This document shows, in pieces, positions 44,919-53,540 of a stretch of 64,000 bases of DNA. Both the position numbers and the translations under genes were made by a program. How positions within the stretch are numbered: position 1 is the stretch's first letter; each line of letters starts with the position of its first letter. The DNA lies in assembly GCA_015143295.1 (NCBI GenBank), contig CM026554.1, positions 28,843,531 through 28,907,530 on the forward strand, read 5' to 3'. The DNA is from Tetracentron sinense. Its lineage: Eukaryota > Streptophyta > Magnoliopsida > Trochodendrales > Trochodendraceae. The notes under the pieces were generated by a model. The model had not been told where the DNA came from and searched no databases. It saw nothing but the letters and a program-made list of their open reading frames with translations.

Positions 44919-46110
44919 GTGTAAAGTCAGAATTCATAATTGACTAATTTCGTTGCACAAACTGAGTCAAGTTGTAATCTTGAGTACTATACATCCATGG
45001 TAGTGTTGTTCGTGAAGATGAAGTTTGAAGAGGTGCTACTAAATATCAAGATGCCAAAAGCTTGTTCTCACCTCTTAGGATGGTAAGTGACCTAGATACC
45101 TAGTCTATTACTTTGGTGGATTGACTTAGAAAATTGCTTTTACCTTAGGTAAGTAGAGGCTTGACTATAAATATAGAATTTCAGACATAAGTGCACATAG
45201 TGCATATTTGCAGACAAGCTGTATCGAGTTAGCCTTGTTTGGCTCGAGCGAAGTATGCTGGCTCATGCTCTCGGTTTTTAGAGTACTATAATGTCTGATC
45301 AATTGTACAAATTTCAGTAGCCTTCTTGCTTGAGCAAACAAGGCTGGCTCCAGCGAAGTAGTCTCGGGTTGTGACAGTGCAATTGTTGAAGCAATTCCAC
45401 TAAACATTTTGCTCGAGCGAGATATGTTTGGCTCGAGCAAGTATCGTAGAGACAGTAATTTAGTAACTTCCAAACTCTGTTTTATGGTTACCTAAATATA
45501 CTATTTGTTTTCCAGAACAAATTAAGGTTTTATTTAAGAGAGTTGAGAATTGTGAGCGTGTTTTAGGGTTTCTAACACCTCTTGGTTGAGACCCCATTGT
45601 TTTCCCTATACCTTTTCTAGAGATGCCAACTTGACTCAATTGGTCTAATACTTGCTTGCTATAATTTATTATTGTGTTCAAAGGTTTGTTAAACAATCAT
45701 TAGATATTATTCTTCATACTTAATTCATTGAGGTGATCAATTGATTAGATCGTGGATCCTGAGACCTTTGAGAAAGTTTGGCTGATGAGGAGTTCGAGTT
45801 GTTACGGTGGAGATCGAACTTGTGGGTTCATGGTTTGTAAATGTGGGGAACTTGTACCGAGGATCATTGTGTTGAGTCCGGTTGGGTAAAGTTCAAGGTT
45901 TGTAAGTGTGTTGCTTTTTTCAAAATGATCACTTGTGCTAGATGAGGTCCCGTGGTTTTTATCGAAAGGGTTCCTCATGAAAATCTTTGCGTGCTATGGT
46001 GTGCGACTTGTCTTTAAATTATTTAATCAAAAAGTTGGTAGATAATCATTAATAGACCTATTCACCCCCCCCCCCCCCGGTCTTGTGATCTCATAACTAA
46101 TAGAATTTCG
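44919..46110 (+). mobile_element. SIRE-like copia LTR (5' LTR of a truncated element)
   Basis: The 3' end is well marked: a run of 13-14 C then GGTCTTGTGATCTC and AATTTCG, followed by a decayed tRNA-Met primer site TTGGTATGAAAGC, the same order as in the young SIRE element. AGGTCCCGTGGTTTTT near 45945 also matches that LTR. The start at TGTAAAGTCAGAATTC (44919) is a guess. It carries palindromes with a CTCGAG core (45238-45441). Confidence 0.55.
45238..45441 (+). promoter_or_regulatory. CTCGAG-type palindrome cluster in SIRE-like LTR
   Basis: Units near 45238-45253 (TTTGGCTCGAGCGAAG), 45324-45339, 45344-45359, 45407-45422 and 45426-45441 share GCTCGAGC-like cores. The two close pairs are spaced 19-20 bp. 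A TATA box is not clear; TTTATTTAA near 45529 is the only candidate. Confidence 0.5.
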
Positions 46111-46171
46111 ATTGGTATGAAAGCGGGATCACTTGGCTAAAAACCTAAAGTGCGACATTAGGCAAAATCCT

Positions 46172-46475
46172 TGAATTATGAATTCATTGAGAGAGGTTGG
46201 ATCCATCATTCATCCTTCGTTATTCAATGGGAACAACTATGCTTATTAGAAAGCTCGAATGAGAGCATTCTCAAATCTTTGGACGAGAGAGTATGGATGA
46301 CTGTAGAAAAATTGTGGAAATCTTCCACTAAAATTGTAAAGGAACATACCACTATAAAACCTTCTGGTGAATGGACTCGAGATAAATTTGAGAGTTGTGA
46401 GTAGAATACGAAGGGTCTAAATGCCATCTTCATTGCTGTCAGACTTGAAAATTTTCGAAGAATCTCTAAGTGTGA
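46172..46475 (+). pseudogene. SIRE-like gag N-terminus, truncated
   Basis: Starting at about the ATG at 46172, the translation in mixed frames reads the copia gag start: a basic leader, the [12 protein letters not shown] motif near 46225, then [14 protein letters not shown] near 46290-46332 and EWTRDKFES near 46372. A TAG at 46402 and frame changes break it. The similarity stops near 46475, where a gypsy piece in opposite orientation begins. This is the capsid start that is missing from the young SIRE element. Confidence 0.65.
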
Positions 46476-46539
46476 CACATCGAAGGAGACATGAAATAAA
46501 TCACATATGAAGGGACTACTACTATCAAGATTTCTAAAC

Positions 46540-46865
46540 TTCCAATGCTCATGTTCCTCCTGAGACAATGAGTGCATCAAAATAGCATTAATAAGCACCA
46601 CCACAAACTGATCATAAAATTGTTTAAAGGTATGATTCATCATGTCTATAAACGTCGCTGGAGCATTAGTCAATCTAAAAGGCATCACTAAAGATTCATA
46701 GTACCCATTTCTTGTCCTAAATGCCATTTTAAGGATATCGTCATCCTTAACTTTGAGTTGATAATATTCAAATCTAAGGTCGATCTTAGAAAATAATTGG
46801 GCTGCTTTCAATTGATCAAACATATCATCAATCCTTGGTAAATGATACTTTTTCTTTATAGTCAC
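46540..46865 (-). pseudogene. Gypsy reverse-transcriptase fragment (Tekay/Del-like)
   Basis: The minus-strand frame encodes the palm region: [37 protein letters not shown], and the position of the catalytic FIDD motif, where it reads VLINAILM, so both catalytic aspartates are lost. The fragment is only about 105 residues and has no other gypsy domain next to it. It sits between the copia gag piece and the LTR at 46882, probably as a rearrangement remnant. Confidence 0.75.
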
Positions 46866-47233
46866 TTGATTCAGTTGTTAGTGTAGAGACCCGAATTTAG
46901 TTCATCGGCATTCGTGTCATTTATTTGAATTTCTTAGAATATATTTGTTTGATTTTAAATGCATCTGTTCCTATGGGAATTAATGTGGAATGCCTAGTTG
47001 TAGAAATCCAAAAGTTTTGGAGTTTTCTTTCACCATCATCCAACTTGATGAGACATTTTGACCTCCAAAGACTTGAAATTAGGACATCACTATTATATAA
47101 GAAATTGTTCCCCTTCGAATGAAGATTCCAACGCACTTTGAATCGTCAAATTCCAATAACCGAGTCAAAAATTACGGGTCTTTTACCGAATCAGGTTTTG
47201 GAAATAAAATATAAAAAATCAGACATGTCAAGG

Positions 47234-47395
47234 TTCGATCGATCGGAGCTACCAACCCGATCGATCGGACAAGACCAATAGGGTCTAATAGATTGGCCCT
47301 AAGTCCCGATCGATCGGGGATCGTGCACCGAAATAAAATAAAAAACGCGATTTTTTGACTTTTTGGCTTCCCAAGGATTCCAAACTCTATAAATA
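47234..47395 (+). promoter_or_regulatory. CCGATCGATCGG palindrome cluster and TATA box
   Basis: Palindromes at 47234-47247, 47256-47269 and 47305-47318 (spacing 22 and 49 bp) share a CGATCGATCG core. TATAAATA follows at 47388-47395. The layout is the same as in the other LTR clusters. Confidence 0.65.
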
Positions 47396-48028
47396 ACCTT
47401 CTAACTCATGAGTTAGGGTTTCTATATGCTTCTAAACCTAAAAGAGAGAAAAGTGAGTTTTCTAAGAGATCAAAACAGGGAATCTTAAGGAGTTCAAAGA
47501 TTAGATCAGAAAAAGGAAGAAGAAGCTTGAAGACGGGATCGAGTCTTATTCGCAAGCGATAGATCATAGGAAAGCGATCAAGTGAGTTAAATAATAAACC
47601 TAGTTTTTCATATCTTGAATATTAACCTAAAAGATGAATTAAAAGAGATAGATCTAAGTAAGAACCTAAAGATAAACAAGATTTATGAATTTTTATTGTT
47701 CCTGATTTATTAATTTATGAATCGTTAAATTAGGATGCGAAGAACCATGTTATATTTTGTTTATGCTTCAACAATGAGATTGAGATTTATATTGAATGTA
47801 TGAAATTGAATGGAAGATATGAAAGAATTTGAATGATTGAGATGAATTATTTGTGGGATTATAATTATATGTTAGTTTGATTTTGTGATCATAATTCATG
47901 AGAATTATTATTGATAAAATAGCTGGTATTATGATATTGATCTCGATTAAAAAAGGAGAGTTTAATATTTAAGTTAGATTGTGACATGTGTATTTAAATA
48001 TAAATTGTGATTATAGATTATTGAATTA

Positions 48029-48198
48029 GAGAAATGCTAGCCCTAATCTCAGTCAAACTCTACTCTCAATCTCCGCCAACCACTTGTCCATTCTTGATGA
48101 GAGAGAGTGCTTTAACCACCATAACTGATTTGAAAATGGATAGGTGGTTGGTAGAGGCTGAGAGTAGAGTTTGACTGAGAGTAGGGAAAGCACGCCTC
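48029..48198. mobile_element. Mutator-type MITE (170 bp)
   Basis: Terminal inverted repeats of about 64 bp share CTCAGTCAAACTCTACTCTCA; the ends are GAGAAATGCTAG at the left and the complement of GAGGCGTGCTTT at the right. A perfect 9-bp target duplication ATTGAATTA lies at 48020-48028 and 48199-48207, the hallmark of Mutator-like elements. It has no coding capacity. It inserted in the LTR of the Tekay/Del-type element. Confidence 0.9.
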
Positions 48199-49347
48199 AT
48201 TGAATTAATAGAAATATGAAAGGTTGTGTGTTTATTTTAGTGATATATATTTAGGTAAAGGAACCTTCGATGAGGGTCAAGTTTGCCTAGGCCTGGTTAA
48301 CATAGTGGAATGAGACGCTATGGTGAGATGTCCTATGACCCTTAACTATTAGTCTTATGTACAATTTAACCAAAAGTGTATCACTATGCACTCACCAATG
48401 AAAAATATGCACATGTATGAAGAGAGATCTAAGGGCACTAATAAGATTTCAAGTAAGACCAAAAACAAAGTAAGTATGTAATAAAGAAAGATACACGAAA
48501 GCGATAATGCATGTTTATGTTTTGCACCACCGAATACCATCAAAAGGGTGATAAGTATACCAAAGTAAGTAAGCCGTCGTACCGAAAAATGTACTGAATC
48601 GTCCGTGCCGGATAATGTACGAAGGGTAGTATCTCGGTAAAGTAAAGTATAGTAACCCCTTTTCTTATACAGTAAAACGGTATTTTAATTTATTACTGAT
48701 GCATGTGGATGTATTGTTCATAAAATGATAAAGTAAGAAGTATGAAAAGTAAGAAAGTAAGAAAGTAAGAAAAGAAAGAACGAAAAGAAAACAATTGACA
48801 TAATGCACATGTTCGTTTTCCACACTCTGATTTATGAATGTGAACTGAAATATGAAATACATGTATGTTAATGTTCATTATATTGTTTACTATTATTCGT
48901 TATAGACGCAGAGTAACTTGTTACCCAGTCAATGACTTTGTTATCAGCAAGTTCTGGTTTTGACATCTGTGCACCCAGACCGTGGGAACAAGAATAATAC
49001 ATAGAGGAACCTAAATGTGATTATCCCAAAGAAGAACGGGATCTTGATCGATGACCCTACTGTTGAAGTTGATTTATTAGTATTTAAATTTCAAGGAGAC
49101 TTTAATTGACTTTATGGAGAATCATGTTTAGTTTAGTTTCATGATTATGATCATGATGAATGATCAGGATTTTATTATATTTCAGTTGTAGTTATAGATT
49201 ACTGATATAGTTGATGTTATTAATGGAAGAAATTTTTAGGTTCGCATTTTAGTATGCCTTAAATTCTTTTAACAGGATGGTTTGTTAAGTAAGTCACATG
49301 CCAAGATCTCACATTTTCCTAGGTGGGGTTTTGGGGTGCAACAGAGG

Positions 49348-49360
49348 TGGTATCAGAGCA
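49348..49360 (+). other. Primer binding site (tRNA-Met type)
   Basis: TGGTATCAGAGCA four bases after the LTR end matches the initiator tRNA-Met primer site of this gypsy group. Confidence 0.9.
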
Positions 49361-49525
49361 AAGGCATTAGGTTAGCCAGGGCATGAGTTTAGCAATATCA
49401 TATGCTAGGATGAGTCATTGAAGGCTAGGACTAGTCATTGTTTGCTTTTATGAATTTTAGTGATAAAATTAAAGTTGTTTCCAAAATTAAACTTATAGTT
49501 ACCGTTTGTTCTCAAGATTATTATA

Positions 49526-49671
49526 ATGAGACACGGTGGCAGAGGTCGTAGATACAATACTAGGGGGAACACTGGAAGGGGCATTAGAGAAGGGCATCTA
49601 GAGGGTTATGACCAGCCCGACTTGACACAGGTTTTGGGGTCCATTGCCCAAACGATGGCACTCCTTGTAGA
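49526..49671 (+). pseudogene. Tekay/Del-type gag, first part (split by Tat insertion)
   Basis: The ATG at 49526 opens a basic Gly/Arg-rich leader (MRHGGRGRRYNTRG), then a segment ending in IAQTMALLV. The frame is open until 49671, where the Tat element starts. It resumes at 63273 in the same frame once one target-duplication copy is discounted. Confidence 0.8.
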
Positions 49672-51049
49672 TGTTGATGATAGTTATTGAAAAGTTTGAC
49701 TTGTGAAATTTTGAACTTAAGAACGTTGTTAATAATTCAATAAAATAATGACACGTGGCTCAATGGACATTCTGACATATTACATACTAAAATCCTCTTT
49801 TGAGATTTGATTAACAGAATTCCATGTTTATCTGATAATGATGATTTTAGTCATTAATGATCACTGATTTTCAGGCTTTTATGCTTTTAGTTCATGTAAA
49901 GGATTATGCTCCTTGATGACTTTTTTACCCCTACACCACTGATAAAAATTGAAATTGTTGCGCTTTTAATGCTATTGATGCAGATTCAGGCTCTAACGCC
50001 TTTGGATATTGATTCAGGCTCTAACGCCTTTGGATATTGATTTAAGCTTCAACGCCTTTCTGATGATGATGAGCTTGGTATGGATTAGTACCCCCCTCTA
50101 TGTACCTTTCTGATGACCTATACCAGAAAGAGAATTTGTTCTGTCAGGGGTGAACGGTACGGATTGGTACCCCCCGTGGGAATGAGTGTGGCTATTTCCC
50201 TTCATTACCTATTCCAGTGAAGCATGGATTACTTCCTGGGCTGACAATCAGGGAGAAAGCATTGGGGATGGATTTTTCCTCAGTTTCTCTTAAGGCTTGA
50301 CGGGATGGGTGTCTTCGTCCAACACCTCCGCTTTCCCTATTGGACTTGAGATGATTATTATTATTATTATTATGATTACTACTTAGAGGAGTGTTGTTGT
50401 CTGAACACTAATACATTACCTCAATAGGACAGTACACCATGAAAGCGTATGACCCGCTTTCACGATGTAGTTACCAACTGCTTTGGGGGAGGATGATGAG
50501 TTGTGGTTTGGAGGGCTTAGATAAAATTTGTTAAAAGATGGATATTATAAATACCGCTTTTAACCTTTGAAGAATATATCCGAAAGCTTTGGTCATAAAA
50601 GCTTAAAGGAGGTATGGTGAAAACGCCTTTATCTTGATGGAATCCAATATTTTCTCTCTAAAAGTCGGTTACAAAAATGGTTATGACAGCTGTACAAGTT
50701 AGTTATGATTTATGTTGATCACCTATAAATAGAGGTGACCCCCTCTTGTTTCAGGAAGAGATTTTTCCCAATTCTAATAAGATTTCCTGAAATCAGATTT
50801 CCAACTAGAATTTACAGAGAGAGAAAGTAAAGGATTCGTCAAGGAAAGACATTCTGTCACTACTGTTCTTCATTGTTCTTCCTTCTCTCCCTCTGAATCA
50901 TTTCTTTCTTTTTCCCCTTTCTTTCTTGATATTCCTGAATCATTTTCTCCCAAAATAACTCAATTTAGAACGGTGTGGATATCGGATTTAGGCTACATTG
51001 AGGTTACAGTAAACCCTATTTCTTCAAAAATCAAAATCACCCCTCTACA
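49672..51049 (+). repeat. Left LTR of the Tat element
   Basis: It begins TGTTGATGATAG and ends CCCCTCTACA. It holds two copies of a 28-bp unit (TTCAGGCTCTAACGCCTTTG, starts 49985 and 50013) plus a partial. The TATAAAT box (50724-50730) overlaps a perfect 6-bp stem TCACCT/AGGTGA (50719-50738). Confidence 0.92.
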
Positions 51050-51051
51050 TT

Positions 51052-51069
51052 TGGCGACTCTGCTGGGGA
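51052..51069 (+). other. Primer binding site of the Tat element
   Basis: TGGCGACTCTGCTGGGGA, two bases after the left LTR, is the primer site seen in many Tat-lineage elements. The priming tRNA is not assigned here. Confidence 0.8.
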
Positions 51070-51092
51070 TTCTGTAACAATTTTGAGAGAAA

Positions 51093-53495
51093 ATGGTGAC
51101 TAAAAAAAGTGATTCGTCTCAAGCACATGTTATTCAAGAAGAAAATAGGGAAGAATTTCATACTTCCAGAGTGGAAGTTCCTGATTTCTCTGCTGTTCTT
51201 GAGCCTTTTCTTGCTCAGTTTCAAGTGGCCCAAGTACAGATGCAAACTCAGATGCAGGCTATCCAAGGCCAAGTAGCAGCTCAATTGGCAGCAGCAGAAA
51301 AGCAGATGCTAGAGTTTTTCAAGAAAGCCCACCATGAAGATAATGTTCACAATTTGGAGAGGTCACAAGAGCATACACCTTCTCCATCTCGGCATGATAA
51401 AGAGAATGATATCCATGATAATACTCCTAAGAAAGATCCAGTTCTTTCTTCCCCACCCTGTAATCATCATGAACAAGAAGGAAGACATTCTTCATATATG
51501 CCGGCCGAAGATTTTTCTGAGATGTTCGAAAGGGAGCAAGCAAAACACTCCGGACTTTCAAACGCTTTCGATGCTAGACCGCCTTTTTCGACAAGGATCA
51601 TGAGAATGGAATATCCAGTAGGATATGTAACACCCCAGTTCACCCTTTACAACGGAAGAACTGGAAATGCTCGAGAACACGTGATGCATTTCACTGATGC
51701 TCTAAGCAGATATACCAACAATGAAGAGCTCCGCCTTCGCGAATTTGCTAAATCTCTGACTGATCGTGCCTTTACTTGGTATACGACTTTGGCCCCAAAT
51801 TCCATTCATTCTTGGGAAGAAATGGTCAATATCTTTTCCAAGAAATTCTTCTCTGTAGAAGATCGTGTTACTCTCAATACTTTGTCAAAAGAGCGACAAA
51901 GACCTAATAAAGATCTGACACAATATGTTTGCCGTTTTCGGTATTTGGTTCTAGACTGTCATGAACAAACAACTGAGGAGCAACTTGTACAAATATGTAT
52001 AGATGGAGTAGCAAAAGAATACAGAGCTTATTTGGAAGTAGCCACTATCCCCTCTTTTGACAAGCTTTATGATATCTCCCAAAGGCTCAATACAGTCATA
52101 TCTAGGGTAGCTCCACCAAGGTATGAAGACAGATATGGTAAGAGGGACAAGAGAAAGTCAGCAATGGCGGCAGAAAATTCTAGAAGGCGGCCATTCCAAA
52201 GAAGTACCTCTTATCAATCTGACAAAAGGCCAAAATATAATCCAGAAAACATTCCACCGCCTTTTCCCTGCAGCATGGCAGAAGTATTGCGTATTGTAGA
52301 AGTTTGGATTGCTGATGGCGTTTTGTACTTGCCATCACCATTCCGAAAGCCTACAGAAGAAGACAAGCAAAGTAACAAATACTGTGTGTATCACCAGACT
52401 GTACGCCATTCAACGAAGGATTGTTTTTCTCTAAGGCGGATTTTCAATGACAAAATAGTTGCTGGACATTTGAAAATCTCAACGACTCCTGAAGGATCTA
52501 TCCATCAGGATCCTTTGCCAAATCATAAAGGGAAAGAAGCGGTTGCTATGGTTTGTCATAATTCAAATCATATGGAGGAGAAAGAATTTGAAGAAGAAAT
52601 TGTCTCTAATGTTCCATCAGCAGTAGAAACTCTTTCACAGAGTTCAAAGTTTAAAAATTTCTTTGACCAAATGCATTTCTCAAAAGCGGCAAGAATAGCT
52701 GCAACAACGGATTTGACATCAGTTGCAGAAGCTCATTCAGAACATTGCTTTCTCGCCTATTCTGCCATAAGAAAGGCAATGCCAGAAATGCAAGATGTAA
52801 GTTTTACCGCCGATGATATGAAAGCTTCATCAACAGCTCATAACAAGCATTTATATGTTACAGCTTTAATAAACTCCATTAAAGCAAAAAGGGCACTGAT
52901 AGACCCTGATTCTTCCCTAAATCTTATTCCATTATCAACAGCAGTAGCAATGGGATTAGATCCTTCAAAGATTTCAAAGCAGCCTATAGAAATATTAGGA
53001 TTTGGAGGACAGTGTCAGAACACTATTGGTTATGCTACTATTAATCTTCAAGTGGGACCAATAAATTCGGCAATAAGAGTCCATGTCATTGAGGCCAATG
53101 TAAGCTATCATATTCTTCTCGGCTGCCCTTGGATTCACAAATTTCAGTTAATACCATCAACATTTCATCAATGTGTTAAGGGGGTATACAAAGGAAAAGT
53201 TATCAGAATACAAGCAACTGCTACGCCATTTGATAAAGCCGAAGCTCATATCTCAGAAGCATTGTTCTATGATGAGTTGACTGAGGAAGGTGAAACCGCT
53301 TTTGAAATGGCCAAAGGAGTTATGCTACCATCATCCATTGTTTCAACGCCATCAGAAAATTCAAAGGCGTCAAAAAGACCACGCAACGAAAGCGGGAAAA
53401 TAGAAGTTCAAAGAGGAAACTCTATCAAAGAATCAAGGGCTGGAGGCTATAAGAGGGTGATACAACCGGATGGAAAGGTTGTATACATCTTATGA
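51093..53495 (+). CDS. Gag-protease of the Tat element
   Basis: This open frame of 800 residues starts at the ATG at 51093. The N-terminus has a Gln/Ala-rich coiled coil (about residues 35-85). The retrotransposon gag domain covers about 170-330, with AREHVMHFTDALSRY and FAKSLTDRAFTWYTTL. A zinc-finger-like CVYHQTVRHSTKDC lies near 430. The aspartic protease follows (about 580-700): at the catalytic site it reads DPDSSLNLIP near 605, where the family usually has a small residue before SS, so activity is doubtful. LLGCPWIHKF near 675 is the downstream protease motif. The frame ends with a TGA at 53493, and the same frame reopens for RT, so the stop probably split an original gag-pol frame. Confidence 0.88.
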   Translation: MVTKKSDSSQAHVIQEENREEFHTSRVEVPDFSAVLEPFLAQFQVAQVQMQTQMQAIQGQVAAQLAAAEKQMLEFFKKAHHEDNVHNLERSQEHTPSPSRHDKENDIHDNTPKKDPVLSSPPCNHHEQEGRHSSYMPAEDFSEMFEREQAKHSGLSNAFDARPPFSTRIMRMEYPVGYVTPQFTLYNGRTGNAREHVMHFTDALSRYTNNEELRLREFAKSLTDRAFTWYTTLAPNSIHSWEEMVNIFSKKFFSVEDRVTLNTLSKERQRPNKDLTQYVCRFRYLVLDCHEQTTEEQLVQICIDGVAKEYRAYLEVATIPSFDKLYDISQRLNTVISRVAPPRYEDRYGKRDKRKSAMAAENSRRRPFQRSTSYQSDKRPKYNPENIPPPFPCSMAEVLRIVEVWIADGVLYLPSPFRKPTEEDKQSNKYCVYHQTVRHSTKDCFSLRRIFNDKIVAGHLKISTTPEGSIHQDPLPNHKGKEAVAMVCHNSNHMEEKEFEEEIVSNVPSAVETLSQSSKFKNFFDQMHFSKAARIAATTDLTSVAEAHSEHCFLAYSAIRKAMPEMQDVSFTADDMKASSTAHNKHLYVTALINSIKAKRALIDPDSSLNLIPLSTAVAMGLDPSKISKQPIEILGFGGQCQNTIGYATINLQVGPINSAIRVHVIEANVSYHILLGCPWIHKFQLIPSTFHQCVKGVYKGKVIRIQATATPFDKAEAHISEALFYDELTEEGETAFEMAKGVMLPSSIVSTPSENSKASKRPRNESGKIEVQRGNSIKESRAGGYKRVIQPDGKVVYIL

Positions 53496-53540
53496 CAATC
53501 AAAGGAAACTGATTCATCAAAAGAAAATCAGACTCCTACG

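Larger units (their letters stand above)
46882..49343 (+). mobile_element. 5' LTR of a Tekay/Del-type gypsy element
   Basis: It starts TGTAGAGACCCGAATTT and ends TTTTGGGGTGCAACA, 2462 bp, followed by a tRNA-Met primer site. It carries three palindromes (47234-47318), a TATAAATA box at 47388-47395 and a Mutator-type MITE at 48029-48198. The right LTR lies outside the window. The start and end strings are shared with the two solo LTRs at 9685-25783, linking all three to one group. Confidence 0.85.

Noticed and set aside
53493..53495. TGA between gag-protease and RT as programmed readthrough
   Set aside because: Other clear disabling stops and a deletion in the same pol make simple decay the better explanation.
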